A stretch of 64,000 bases of DNA from Avena insularis. Lineage: Eukaryota > Streptophyta > Magnoliopsida > Poales > Poaceae. The notes under the pieces were generated by a model. That model had not been told where the DNA came from. It saw only the letters and a list, made by a program, of their open reading frames with translations, and did not search any database. Every line of letters begins with the position of its first letter. Position 1 is the stretch's first letter. Both the position numbers and the translations under genes were made by a program. Where the stretch lies: contig CM042687.1 of the NCBI GenBank assembly GCA_023614405.1, positions 233,456,292 to 233,520,291 of the forward strand. The letters run 5' to 3'. Positions 34,029 through 47,209 of the stretch are shown here, in pieces.

Positions 34029-37000
34029 CGTGTCTATATGTAGATCTGTTGCACGAGTAGAACACAATGGTTATTCTGGGCGGTGGTGCTTTTATTATCA
34101 ATTTCTTTTTGTGTACTTTGCATCTTGCGGTATGATGGGATGAATCATCCTGGGCTAACCTTACATGACATCATTCATGAGACTTTCTCCATGCTTAACA
34201 TGCAACTTGTATTGAATATGTGGCTTTGCGGGTGTTTGTCTCTCCCATCATAGTATAGATTCAATTTACAACGGGCACTTGATAGTTCAAGCATCAACGT
34301 TGTCGTTCTTGTTCATAAGTTAGAACGAAACTTATTGAAAGCCCCAAACCACGTAAAAGATGCAAGGAAAATTAGAGGCGTCTAACTTTGTTTTGCAGGG
34401 GTGTGATGTGATGTGATATGGCCATGATTGTGATTATATATGATGTATGCAATGATCCTTATTGTAAGCCGGCAACCGACAGGAGCCTTATGGTTGTCTT
34501 TTAATTTCGTTAAGACCTGCGTGTCTATTATTCAAAGTAGTTGTAATAGTTGATGCTGGTGGACGATAACCATGGAGTGGTGCCATTGACCTTGATGCCA
34601 CGCCGGTGATGATGGAGATCATGTTCGTGGTTGAAGATGGAGATCAGAAACACAAGAAGAAAGGCCATATCATATCACATATTATGAATTTCATGTGATG
34701 TTAATCCTTTTATGCATCTTGTATTGCTTAGATCGCGACAATAGCATTATAAGATGATCCCTCTCACAAAATATCAATTTATAAAGTGTTCATCCTTAGT
34801 AAGAACCGTTTCCAAGACTCGTTGTTTCGAAGCACCACGTGATGATCGGGTGTGTTATATTCTGCGAGTGTATACAACGGGAGCAAGCCAGATTTGCTCA
34901 TGTGGAAGCTAAGGTTTGATCTTGACGATCCTAGCATGTATAGACATGGTCTCGTAACACGGAATACCGAAAGGAAAAGCATGAGTCATATATATGATAT
35001 GATGAACATGATGATTGTTCTCCTTTAAAACTACATCATGTCACGTGATGATCGAACTTGGTGTAGTGGATTTGGTTCATATAATTACTAAAACAATGCG
35101 AGGGATATTGTTTTGAGTGAGAGTTCAACAGTAATATGATTAAAAGTTGAACACTATTTATCATAAATTAAATCAAAGTGAATTTGCATAGTTGTTATAG
35201 TCATTGGCATCCGTTTACCACCTTGTTCTTAGTTATAATTGAGATAATAGAACTATAGAATTCTGGTTAGTTACTTTACGAACTGGTGTCGTATTGTTTT
35301 AAAGTGTTAATCTAAAGTTTAAAAGTCCTATTGCAAACTTTTAGTAAGTTCCGGTTACTCCGTGATGTTTAATAATAGGTATCAAATCAAGAGTAACAAT
35401 TCCAGTGTTAGTATATAAGTATCATGTTTATCTCCATGTTTCTTGATATTCAAAAGATTGTTTTAATATCAAGGTTATCTAGGAACACCATATGTGGAAG
35501 ATATTGCGATATCTGAAACGATGTTTTGATTACAACATGATAGAGTATAATATGGCAAAGTTTATGTTCTCATATTTGATGGGAATTTTCAAAAGGTTGG
35601 AGACGCTAGTCGTCCTAATCCTCCAAAAGGTTTTGAAGAGCAACATTATACTCACAATTCACCATTATAAGCTAAAGTAGCTTGATCATGAATAGTTCCA
35701 TGGTAAGGATGAATATTTGATGTAGGTAAAATGTTTACTACACTAAAAGATTACTAAAGAATGGAATTTGAAAGAACTCCAAACATTTGATGATGATGAT
35801 CTACTTCAAAGTGCAAGTCCAAAGACATTGGTATTTAACTATACATGCTTTGGACTATGTGTCATGTGTATGGCTCCACCATTGATGTTGATAAATTCTT
35901 TCAAACAGAAAAGGAAATACTGAAAGAGAATCTCAGAAATATATGGCAGAAAAGAAAATACTAGAATTGTTCAGCTTCGGTATATAGAGGATATACATGT
36001 TATGGCTATATTCTTTGCTTATTAAACAATGCGGTTCTTAACTATTGGATACTGAATTTGTTGGTGTGAATCGTCATACGAAACAACACAATTCATGAAC
36101 TACAATGGCCTAAGTAACTATAAAAAAGATATGTGATGATGTTCATCGAGAACAAATAAAGGGTTGTTGTGTTGCTCGTTAACATCAAAGCTTGCCTTCA
36201 AGATTTGTTTTATCAGGTATTATGAGAACAAAAGGGTTGTTAAAATAATTACCGTAATTCATAAAAGATGGATGATTTACAAATCTCGTTGGATAAATCA
36301 CATCCATAAAAATATTGCTAAAAATGTCGAAAGATAATTGATAAGAAAGATCACTTAGGAAGTGACATCGACGTTTAAATTATATTGGAAAGAAAAAATG
36401 AAGAAACTCCATGTGGATGGAATTTTGGAGTCTTTTGATTTTTTATCAAATGACGCTTGTGAAATTTTCCTAGAGATAATTAAAACTCCGTTCATAGGCC
36501 AAAGGGAACAGATGACTAGCTTATTGGAACTTGTACATATTGTTGTATGAAGTCCATTATGTGTAGTCAAGAGCAATAGATTTCAACTTCATATGCTTTC
36601 TCCGAAAATTTGAGTGAATATATAAATATTTACTTAATAAGGATGAAGTGTGAAACATTTGAAAAGTTCAAAGACTTTCAAGATGAAGTGCAAAATCAAT
36701 GTAACAAGAGAATAAAGAATTTATGATAGGATCATAAAGGAAGATATTTGAGTTACAAGTTTAGCATAACACCTAAGATTTGAGGAATCGTTCTATGGAT
36801 TTGCGTTTCCCGAAACACCATATGAGTATGGAATAATCAAGATATGGAATGAAACCTTGTTTGACATGGTAAGATCAAAGGTGTAATTCATAAAACTTTC
36901 ATTATATTTTAAAGATTAAAAGCTTTAGAGACTACCACTTTTCCACTAAAAAGAGCTCCATCATGATCTGTTGAAATGACACCATATAAAGTTGTGGTTT

Positions 37001-38989
37001 GGGATAAAACCCAAGTTGTCCTTTCTTAAACATTGGTGTGCTATGCATAATGTTTACAACCAAAGTCGAATGAACATGTCTTTGTATGTTATTTCTAATA
37101 ACCGTTGAGTATTCCTCCATAACACCAAAGACAAAAATGTTTGTCGCTCGGAACCTCAAGTTTCTTTGTGAAGAAATTTTTCATGAAAAGTTAAGTGGGA
37201 GGACAATAGAACTTTGATAAGGTTAAAAGAAACTTAGCTATATTTGCAAAGTTGTGCAGTGCCGAAAAGTGTTCCGGAGGGAGCAACAATGCTCATGGCT
37301 CACGTGCCTCAAAGGTTGTGGTTATGAAGGTCAATGTTCCTATTGAACCAAGTAGTTCGGGTAAACAATCAAATACCAAGATTTGAGGGTTGAATCATTA
37401 TTTTACAATAATGAACGGACTACATGCAAAGAAGCGATGATGGGCCCTAACTCCGTCAAATGGCTTGAATCCATAAAATCTGTGATAGTTCCATACACGA
37501 CAAATCCAGCTTTAAACTTGAAAGACCCTCTGGAAAGGTGTAAGACCTTATAGTCGTGTTTGGATCTATAAAAAAATAGACATGGATGTTTCACATCTAT
37601 CAAATAGTCGACATGTTGGGAAAGAGTTCACAACAATGTTCAAAGGTTAAATATGACAAGATTTGATCTTTCATAGCGATATTTAGTCTAGGCGGATTAA
37701 TGTAGCAACCACTACATATAATTTTGTTATGTGGTAGTTGAATAAACAAAACAAGTTCTTCTAATAGAATTGTTACCTAGGATGTGTGCATAACATGGTC
37801 CAAAGGGTTTTTGTTAATTCAAAGGATGCTAAAAGCGTATGCAAACTTCAATGGTTGAAGTGAGCGTCGTAGAGTTGGAATCTTCACCATGATGAAACTG
37901 TTAAAAGAGTTACATTCATTAGAGACGATGAAGATGCTTGAATTTGCAAGAAATTAAGTGGGAGCGCTAAGACATATTTCTAATACATTATGTGGAAGAC
38001 ATATTGTTGATTGGAAATGATGTATCTTTTATTAACACATGTTAAGAATTTCATCTGGATGAAATACTTAGGCAAAACCCGAATATTTGGCATCAATATC
38101 TATATAGATAGATTGAGACACTAATATGGTTGTGCCAAATGTACATAGATGAGATATTGAATGAGTTCAATATGGAAATGACAAGAAAGGTTCTTGCCAC
38201 ACAGAAAGGATTAAATCAAAATTCAAGTGTATCGACACTTGGTAAGTGAAACAAAGATTCAAGTATTGATTGATACTTGATGAATAAAATCACAAAAGGT
38301 ATTTTTCAATCATACCGTGATACGTACAAATCCAGATATGTCCTATGCTCTAAATGTTATGAGCATATACAAGAATGATTCATAAGATGATCATTGGACG
38401 ATAGTAAGGATATTCTTATGATCTTTTGGAAGAACTAAGAATATTTTTTTAGAAGTGACAAATAGATGGTTAGTTCATTGTAAAAGGTACTACATTGATA
38501 CTAGTTTTGTCACAAAGTACAAATTAAGTTTATCTCAATCTAAACTAAGGGTGGCACAATATGATTGAAAGTAAGTTCCATAATGGATTTGGATGAGTTC
38601 CAAAGTTAAGACATTATGACAGGTACTATAACAAAAGGCTAAATATATGACTGCTATTATAGCAGGAAAAGAGGGCATTTGTGTAAAGTAGTTTGTTATC
38701 AAATTAGGTGTAGTTCATAGCGGGATAATACATGAAGCTATATTGTACGACAAAATTGTCAACGTATTTAACCCCTAGGAACTAAAGGTCTCACCAAAGG
38801 ACCAAATTTATACAAAGCCATCTCATTAGAGAATGAGTGATGCATAGAGACGCAAAGGCATGCAATTACACAAGGACCTGAAAGTGTCAGATCCGAAGAT
38901 CGGGTGATCACTATGAATCATGTACATACAACACCTGAAAGCCATAGGTGTTGAATACACAAAGATTTGAAACTAGATTATTGTCTCTA
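34029..38989 (+). pseudogene. Decayed copia gag-pol region
   Basis: No frame longer than about 75 codons survives. Collinearity with the copia copies at 7641-10507 (minus) and 57027-64000 shows it is the standard internal region. Around 37930-38040 the nucleotides still parallel the RT palm region of the copy at 23366 (compare AAGAAATTAAGTGGGAGCGC with AAGAAAGTGAGTGGGAGCTC at 25376, and TTGTTGATTGGAAATGATGT with TTGTTGATTGGGAATGATAT at 25431). Density of stops and indels is much higher than in the copy at 24080-26395, so it is likely older or long non-autonomous. Nothing in this 5 kb suggests a captured host gene. Confidence 0.75.
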
Positions 38990-39004
38990 GTGCAAGTGTG
39001 AGAC
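38990..39004 (+). promoter_or_regulatory. Copia polypurine tract
   Basis: GCAAGTGTGAGAC precedes the 3' LTR; position and composition fit the plus-strand primer. Confidence 0.65.
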
Positions 39005-40871
39005 TGTTGGAGATATGCCCTAGAGGCAATAATAAAAGTGGTTATTGTTATATCTTTTTTTTATGACAAATGTTTACATTCATGCTATAATAGTATTAAC
39101 CGGAAACATTAATACTTGTGTGATTTGTAAACTAAATTAGAGTCCCTGGTAAAGCCTCTTTATAATACTAGCTTGTTGGTTAATAGATGATCGTGGTTTC
39201 TCGATCATGAACATTGGGATGTTATTAACAACAAGATCATATCATTAGGAGAATGGTATGATGGACATACTCCTATAGATAAGCGTAGCATAAAGATCAA
39301 GTCATTTCAATAGCTCATTTTCTATAAGTTTTTTGATACATAGTAACCTAATTCCTTTGACCATGAGATCATGCTAATCACCATCATCGGAAGGATGCTT
39401 TTATGAAATCAAACACCACACCGTAACTGGGTGGCTATAAAGGTGGCATTGAGTGTTCGGAAAGTATGTGTTGAGGCTCATGGATTAATAGTGGGATTTG
39501 TCCATCCATATGACGGATAGATATACTCTGGGCCCTCTCGGTGGAATGTCATCCAATTAGCTTTGCAAGCATGTGACTGGCTCACAAGGGATCACATATC
39601 ACGTGAACAAGAAAAGAGTACTTATCAGTAACGTGGTTGAACTAGGTATGCAGAGATACCGATGATCAAACTTCGGATGAGTAAACTATCGCGAGACAAA
39701 GGGAAATTGGTATCGTATGTAAGTGGTTCATTCGATCACAAAGTAATCATAGAAATATGTGGGATCCATATGAATTTCTAGATTCCTCTATTGGTTATTG
39801 ATCGGAGAAGTGTCTCGATCATGTCCGCATAATTCACGAACCGTAGGGAGACACACTTAAGGATTCAATGTTGTTTAGTAGATATGGAATGTAAGTAGGG
39901 TGACCTAATGTTGTTCAGAGTCTCGGATGGGATCCGGGATATCACGAGGAGATCCGGAATGGTCCGGAGAATAAGATTCATATAAGGAAAGTCCGATGCC
40001 AAAGTTCGGGAATGATTCCGATGTTTTCATCGGAGAGGTTCTAGAAGGGTCTAGAAGGTTCACCGGGCCGAAAGGGGAATGGTTCATGAATGTGTCATGG
40101 TTAAGTGGAATGATTAGATCATGTCCTAGGTTACTTGGTTGGGCATTTGCAAGAGAGGAATTAAACTCCAAATTGCACGTCAAAAGGAAGGTTTAAAAAG
40201 TCAAACTGGAACAATGGTTTCCTAGTGGAAGAAGGAAAGAGTCTTTATTTCCCTCCAACTTGGACAGGGATTTGGGGAAGGATTCAAACTCCCCTCTCCC
40301 AAGCTGCCCTCCCTCTCATAAATAGAGGGGAGGGGCTTCCCCAAGAGAACAACAACCATCCCTCCTCACCTTGAGCCGCCGCCTAGCCGCTGCTGGCTCA
40401 TCGCCGTTGCCCTAGCCGCTGCTGACTCCACCTCCTCCTCTTCAGCCCTCTAAATCTAGATCGCCAAAGACCCTATATCCACCATAACCTGCTCCGTCTT
40501 AGGTGAAGCCCTGCAGGATTTTCCCTCTACTTCCGACACCACGCCATTGTGCTGTCGGAGTTGCGAGGGGAGAACTACAACCTCCGCTGCCTACTGGAAC
40601 AAGGGAGAGGAAGGTCTTCAACGAGTACCGAACATGTGACCGACTGCGGAAGCGCTGCCGGAATGCAGCACCAGAAGGATCGTCTACGCGACCTTGAGAT
40701 CGGCAAGTGTACGACTACATCACCCACGAGAATCTTCTCTCGTTAACCGCTTTGGAATCTTCGAGGGTAAGTACTCTAATCGACTCATTGCTACAATCTA
40801 GTAGATAGATCTTGGCTTGTTTGTGTGCATGCGGTAGAAATTTTTTGTGTTCCATGCTAAGAACCCCTACA
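39005..40871 (+). repeat. Copia 3' LTR
   Basis: 1867 bases, nearly collinear with 32169-34015 but with scattered substitutions and small indels (for example a T-run replacing TTGTGTTTATGAT near 39056). TATA box CATAAATAGAG at about 40317-40327. Confidence 0.93.
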
Positions 40872-41947
40872 TCTTTGGCAATGTTTCCAAGCGAGCATTC
40901 TCCCCCTTTCTACCTATTTTATATTTCTAGTCTTTATTACCTCCTATTGATCTATTGCTATCCATGTTGCGATGCTTTAGTTTCCATACCCCAGTTATAT
41001 TACTTGCAGCCCCTATATTTCCTTGGACACCTCCTATTATCTGTTGTTTGATAGACAGTGGGCCTTGCGAGTCGTAGTTGCTTGCTTAGTTGTCGCTCCG
41101 TACTGTCGATGTTCCACTAATGTTGGGGGTTGGCATATTCATAAAGGTGGAGATGATCGTGGTTTTAATTATAGCTGGATTGATAAATATTAAAACAGAT
41201 ATAACTAATGAAGAGTCACCGGTGGGTAATAGTTCAGATTTGGTTGTTAAACGCCCACTTGTGTCCACCTAGGACCTGAGCTCTTGACACCTGTTCTGAG
41301 ACTGAGCGCTCTAACCACATGTGGGGTGTGTGGGCAACCCTATCGGCTTAGTACCTGATTTCAAAGTATTGTACTAGGGGCCACAAACTAGTTTGAAGTT
41401 TTCATGCCACGTTATGCCATGTATTCCATGTGATCCCATGTTTATTACCTATTGCTCAATGAGCGTTTATTACTGTTGCATAGGAGCAACACTCTGTCAC
41501 TGTAATATATTTTCCATGACCTCTGCTCGCGTGACAAATGTACGCAACCCTAGGGTTTGTACAAGGAGGATTAGCTATACCTTGTATGGGTAGCTCTTTC
41601 GGGTGCCCCCCATGTTCTTGCTTTGGGTCTAGGAAAGCGTCAAGTACTACGCCCCGCTGACATACCGATGGATGTATGTTAAATGATCTGGCAACAAGGG
41701 TCAAAGTGCATGTGGAAACTTTGGTGCACCCCTGTAGGGTTAAATATTTTCGAAAATCCGTGTCCCCAATTATGGACGACTTGGAGCACATTATCTCGAT
41801 CATAGACAACTATAACTAAAGTTTACTGCCACAATTTGACTTATATATGATATGACTAGTAAGTTGGATAACCACCATGAAAAGAATGAATAAAATTGCC
41901 AACCGTGTGAGTTTCCTCGGCATGACTTCCTCGTTTAGTCTCGAGGG
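40872..41947. other. Unassigned repeat-like DNA, perhaps a reversed LTR
   Basis: No coding frame of interest. The sequence runs without an obvious break into 41948-42555, whose end read on the minus strand is TATAACACCCTAGGATCG, reminiscent of a TGTAACACCC LTR start. The whole of 40872-42555 may therefore be a minus-strand LTR. This is a weak inference. Confidence 0.35.
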
Positions 41948-42682
41948 GGAAATACCAGGATGGGTATGTTTGGTGGTAGTATCAGGTTGGTTCTGAATAT
42001 ATCTTTCTTATCCCTCTTTGATAGCCGATAGTTGTATTAAGTCTCTATAGGTTGTTTAGTGTGTGTTGCGCTGCCGCTTCAGTCCACCATACATATGTAG
42101 GCAAGATCCGTGGAATTCTAAGACTCGCCGTGTACTGGCCTTAGTACTGACCGCTCTTTTTTCCTTTGCCCTTTGCTGGCACCCCTTTTGTTTAGCAGGT
42201 TTGAGATCGATGTTGTTAGAAGGGTTACCCTTCCGGCTTGGCCTGGGCAGGGTAATGGATGCCATTGGTTATTCTTCAAGGCTCTTGGCCCAATTTGCAT
42301 CTTGTCTGTACTCGGATGCTGTATCGTTTTCAAGGTGATTTGGACCTTTGTACTGTATATATATGTATTCTTGACTCGTGGAGTCGTGATGTATATATCT
42401 GTTCTGTGGGTTCCATCATGGACTAATGTGTAATGGTATTACTTCGTTTTTACAACCGCACGGAAGTGCCTGGTGGGCACCTTTGAATCGTTTATATGAG
42501 GGTTTGGCGGGAATCGCTAAAACTTGCATAGGGACGATCCTAGGGTGTTATAGAGGATATGCTCAGTAAGGCTAGGGTTAGTGTCAGTGGCCACCTGTCC
42601 CCACCCATTGCCCACCTGCTTCGCTACTCCAGTACTGCGACTGTACACAAGCACGATGACCTACTAACATGCTATAGCGCTG

Positions 42683-44229
42683 TGATACGTCGGAAACGTA
42701 TCTATAATTTTTGATGCTCCATGCTTGTTTAGTATCTACTTTGCTTTGCTTTGTCTACACTTTGAGGTGATTTTTACATGTTTTTTGGTACTAACCTATT
42801 AACTAGTTGCCATAGTGTCAGTTGCCTATTTTCTGCTGTTTTTGGTTTTAGAAAAGCTAGTATGGAAATATTCTCGGAATTGGACGGGACAAACGTCAAA
42901 GTTAATTACTTTCCATGGGGAACAAGAAGTTCAGAGGGGAAACGGAGAAGCGGGCCAGGGCGCCCACACACCCCCTAGGCGTGGGTGGGCCCTGCCCCGC
43001 GGCTAGGCAGGGTGTGGGGCCCCTGGCCACCTCCTCGGCCTCCCCCTTCGCCTATAAGAAGCACCCAATGCCTAAACCCTAAGTACCCAATCAATATTCC
43101 ACAAAACCTTCTGTAGCCACCGCCACCATCATCCCTAGATCGGGGGGATCTGAAGTTCTTCCCGGCATCCTTCAAGAGGGGAGATCATCCTAGAGGCCTT
43201 ATCTCCGGTATGATGCATGAGTAGTTCCACCTTGGACTATGGGTCCATGTAGTAGCTAGATGGTTGTATCTCCTCCTTTGTGCTTTTATGTATAGATCTT
43301 GTGAGCTCCATTCATGATCAAGATCTAATCTATTTGTAATCATGCATGTTGTGTTTGCGGGGATCCGATGGATATTGAGATTATTATGTTGGTTTGATTA
43401 ATGGTTTTGTCTTTATGATTCTATCATGTCTGTGTTGTTTGTGATCTTGCATGCTCTCTATTGTTAGTAGCTATCTTGGCCGATTAGTTGCTAGTGACTC
43501 CAAGAGGGGGTATTTATGCTCGATAGTGGGTTCATGCCTCTATTTTCCAAGGAAGTGACAAAATCTCTTGATTTGTAGATGTGTTGTTGCTACTAGGAGA
43601 AAACAATGTTCTCTTGTTCATGGAACATGTAGACTGTTTACCTTACACACTTTGCTTAAAGCGGTTGTCATTGCTTGCAACTTAATCGGAGGGGTTCGGA
43701 TGATAACCTGAAGGTGGACTTCTAGTCATAAATGCAGTTGGATGGAGGTCTATGTATCTTGTTGTATTGCCCAATCGAATCTAATAGGAACTTCCTGACT
43801 AGTAATTGCATTGTTATGCCTTGCTCAGTTCCTATCAATTGCCCCACTGTAATTTGTTTACCCTTCATGCCATGTTGTTTATCTAAGGAGATCACCTCTA
43901 ATGAACTATGGACCCCGGTCCAATCTTTACCATTGTTACATCTTCCACTGTTACTTGTTTACTTGCTGCAAACGACCATTACCTTCCACACCATATGTTT
44001 AATCCTTTGTTACATCAACCAGTGAGATTGACAACCGCGCTGTTAGTTGGGGCAAAGTATTGAGTTTGTGTTGTATAGGTCTCCGTTTTGATTGCAACAC
44101 CTGTGTGACATTTCCTTCCTCCTACTGGTTCGATAACCTCGGTTTCTTACTGAGGGAAGACTTGCTGCTGTGCTGCTTCACACCTTGCTCTTGGGGTTCC
44201 CAACAGGCTCCACATAAAATGAGCCATCA
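42683..44229 (+). repeat. Gypsy 5' LTR (in duplication copy 1)
   Basis: It starts TGATACGTCGG and ends GCCATCA, with a primer-binding site following at 44240. TATA box CCTATAAGAAG at 43051-43061. A GC-rich inverted repeat around CACCCCCTAGGCGTGGG lies upstream at 42963-43021. Confidence 0.85.
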
Positions 44230-44239
44230 ACAAGTTTTC

Positions 44240-44257
44240 TGGCGCCGTTGCCGGGGA
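44240..44257 (+). other. Gypsy primer-binding site (copy 1)
   Basis: TGGCGCCGTTGCCGGGGA, ten bases after the LTR end. The remaining leader of about 240 bases is cut by a copia LTR at 44498. Confidence 0.88.
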
Positions 44258-44497
44258 TCTACAAGACAGCTTCAACCCTTTCCTCCCCATCAAGCACCAC
44301 ATTGCACCAAGCATTCAATTCATCGGTAATCCCTCATGACCTCATTCTTCTTGGGTTGTTTTAATTTCTAGTAATAATTCTTGTGTAATTATCTCCTGCA
44401 ATGTTTATTAGTTCAATAGTTAAATGAATTTGGGTGTAATGCTTATTATAAACTGATAGCAATTATTTTGGGTTTGATGCTTCATTAGTAAAATAAC

Positions 44498-44652
44498 TGT
44501 TGGAGATATGCCCAAGGGGAAATAATAAAGTGGTTATTATTATATCTTCATGTTTATGATAAATGTTTACATCCCATGCTATAATTGTATTAACCAGAAA
44601 CATTAATACTTGTGTGTTTTGTAAACATAAAAGAGTCCCTAGTAAGCCTCTT
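44498..44652 (+). repeat. First 155 bases of a copia LTR (duplication-generated stub)
   Basis: It starts TGTTGGAGATATGCCC and breaks off at GTAAGCCTCTT, where the second copy of the 2.7 kb unit begins. The LTR has no continuation here, so the stub results from the duplication and not from a separate insertion. Confidence 0.9.
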
Positions 44653-45386
44653 GGAAATACCAGGATGGGTATGTTTGGTGGTAGTATCAGGTTGGTTTTG
44701 AATATATCTTTCTTATCCCTCTTTGATAGCTGATAGTTGTATTAAGTCTCTATAGGTTGTTTAGTGTGTGTTGCGCTGCCGCTTCAGTCCACCATACATA
44801 TGTAGGCGAGATCCGTGGAATTCTAAGACTCGCCGTGTACTGGCCTTAGTACTGACCGCTCTCTTTTTCCTTTGCCCTTTGCTGGCACCCCTTTTGTTTA
44901 GCAGGTTTGAGATCGATGTTGTTAGAAGGGTTACCCTTCCGGCTTGGCCTGGGCAGGGTAATGGATGCCATTGGTTATTCTTCAAGGCTCTTGGCCCAAT
45001 TTGCATCTTGTCTGTACTCGGACGTTGTATCGTTTTCAAGGTGATTTGGACCTTTGTACTGTATATATGTATTCTTGACTCGTGGAGTCGTGATGTATAT
45101 ATCTGTTCTGTGGGTTCCATCATGGACTAATGTGTAATGGTATTACTTCGTTTTTACAACCGCACGGAAGTGCCTGGTGGTCACCTTTGAATCGTTTATA
45201 TGAGGGTTTGGCGGGAATCGCTAAAACTTGCATAGGGACGATCCTAGGGTGTTATAGAGGATCTGCTCAGTAAGGCTAGGGTTAGTGTCAGTGGCCACCT
45301 GTCCCCACCCATTGCCCACCTGCTTCACTACTCTAGTACTGCGACTGTACACAAGCACGATGACCTACTGACATGCTATAGCGCTG

Positions 45387-46941
45387 TGATACGTCGGAAA
45401 CGTATCTATAATTTTTGATGCTCCATGCTTGTTTAGTATCTACTTTGCTTTGCTTTGTCTACACTTTGAGGTGATTTTTACATGTCTTTTGGTACTAACC
45501 TATTAACTAGTTGCCATAGTGTCAGTTGCCTATTTTTCTGCTGTTTTTGGTTTTAGAAAAGCTAGTATGGAAATATTCTCGGAATTGGACGGGACAAACG
45601 TCAAAGTTAATTACTTTCCATGGGGAACAAGAAGTTCAGAGGGGAAACGGAGAAGCGGGCCAGGGCGCCCACACACCCCCTAGGCGTGGGTGGGCCCTGC
45701 CCCGCGGCTAGGCAGGGTGTGGGGCCCCTGGCCACCTCCTCGGCCTCCCCCTTCGCCTATAAGAAGCACCCAATGCCTAAACCCTAAGTACCCAATCAAT
45801 ATTCCACAAAACCTTCTGTAGCCACCGCCACCATCATCCCTAGATCGGGGGGATCTGAAGTTCTTCCCGGCACCCTTCAAGAGGGGAGATCATCCTAGAG
45901 GCCTTATCTCCGGTATGATGCGTGAGTAGTTCCACCTTGGACTATGGGTCCATGTAGTAGCTAGATGGTTATATCTCCTCCTTTGTGCTTTTATGTATAG
46001 ATCTTGTGAGCTCCATTCATGATCAAGATCTAATCTATTTGTAATCATGCATGTTGTGTTTGCGGGGATCCGATGGATATTGAGATTATTATGTTGGTTT
46101 GATTAATGGTTTTGTCTTTATGATTCTATCATGTCTGTGTTGTTTGTGATCTTGCATGCTCTCTATTGTTAGTAGCTATCTTGGCCGATTAGTTGCTAGT
46201 GACTCCAAGAGGGGGTATTTATGCTCGATAGTGGGTTCATGCCTCTATTTTCCAAGGGAAGTGACAGAAATCTCTTCGGTTGTAGATGTGTTGTTGCTAC
46301 TAGGGAGAAAACAATGTTCTCTTGTTCATGGAACATGTGGACTGTTTACCTTACACACTTTGCTTAAAGCAGTTGTCTGTTGCTTGCAACTTAATACTGG
46401 AGGGGGTTCGGATGATAACCTGAAGGTGGACTTCTAGTCATAAATGCAGTTGGATGGAGGTCTATGTATCTTGTTGTATTGCCCAATCGAATCTAATAGG
46501 AACTTCCTGACTAGTAATTGCATTGTTATGCCTTGCTCAGTTCCTATCAATTGCCCCACTGTAATTTGTTTACCCTTCATGCCATGTTGTTTATCTAAGG
46601 AGATCACCTCTAATGAACTATGGACCCCGGTCCAATCTTTACCATTGTTACATCTTCCACTGTTACTTGTTTACTTGTTGCAAACGACCATTACCTTCCA
46701 CACCATATGTTTAATCCTTTGTTACATCAACCAGTGAGATTGACAACCGCGCTGTTAGTTGGGGAAAAGTCTTGAGTTTGTGTTGTATAGGTCTCCGTTT
46801 TGCTTGCAACACCTGTGTGACGTTTCCTTCCTCCTACTGGTTCGATAACCTCGGTTTCTTACTCAGGGAAGACTTGCTGCTGTGCTGCTTCACACCTTGC
46901 TCTTGGGGTTCCCAACAGGCTCCACATAAACTGAGCCATCA
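45387..46941 (+). repeat. Gypsy 5' LTR (in duplication copy 2)
   Basis: Same LTR as 42683-44229, with TATA box at 45755-45765 and the same inverted repeat at 45669-45725. Differences between the two are few substitutions and short indels. Confidence 0.88.
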
Positions 46942-46951
46942 ACAAGTTTTC

Positions 46952-46969
46952 TGGCGCCGTTGCCGGGGA
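46952..46969 (+). other. Gypsy primer-binding site (copy 2)
   Basis: TGGCGCCGTTGCCGGGGA as in copy 1, followed by the same leader of about 240 bases up to the copia LTR start at 47210. Confidence 0.88.
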
Positions 46970-47209
46970 TCTACAAGACAGCTTCAACCCTTTCCTCCCC
47001 ATCAAGCACCACGTTGCACCAAGCATTCAATTCATCGGTAATCCCTCATGACCTCATTCTTCTTGGGTTGTTTTAATTTCTAGTAATAATTCTTGTGTAA
47101 TTATCTCCTGCAATGTTTCTTAGTTCAATAGTTAAATGAATTTGGGTGTAATGCTTATTATAAACTGATTGCAATTATTTTGGGTTTGATGCTTCATTAG
47201 TAAAATAAC

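Larger units (their letters stand above)
32169..40871 (+). mobile_element. Full-length Ty1/copia element, coding region decayed
   Basis: Two LTRs in the same direction (32169-34015 and 39005-40871) with the same start TGTTGGAGATATGCCC and end CCCCTACA, a primer-binding site at 34017 and a purine tract before 39005 define an 8.7 kb element. Flanks TCTTC/TCTTT look like a target duplication with one change. The internal 5 kb has no long ORF. Confidence 0.92.
41948..44652. repeat. Tandem duplication, copy 1 (about 2.7 kb)
   Basis: It starts GGAAATACCAGGATGGGTAT and ends inside a copia LTR at AAGCCTCTT, where the start string returns at once (44653). It contains unassigned DNA, a gypsy LTR, its primer-binding site, about 240 bases of gypsy leader and 155 bases of copia LTR. 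Hand comparison shows only scattered differences from copy 2. Confidence 0.95.

Noticed and set aside
42056..42433. Overlapping frames repeated at 44761-45130, apparently conserved proteins
   Set aside because: Repetition is due to the tandem duplication of the DNA and not to protein conservation; several frames on both strands are equally kept.
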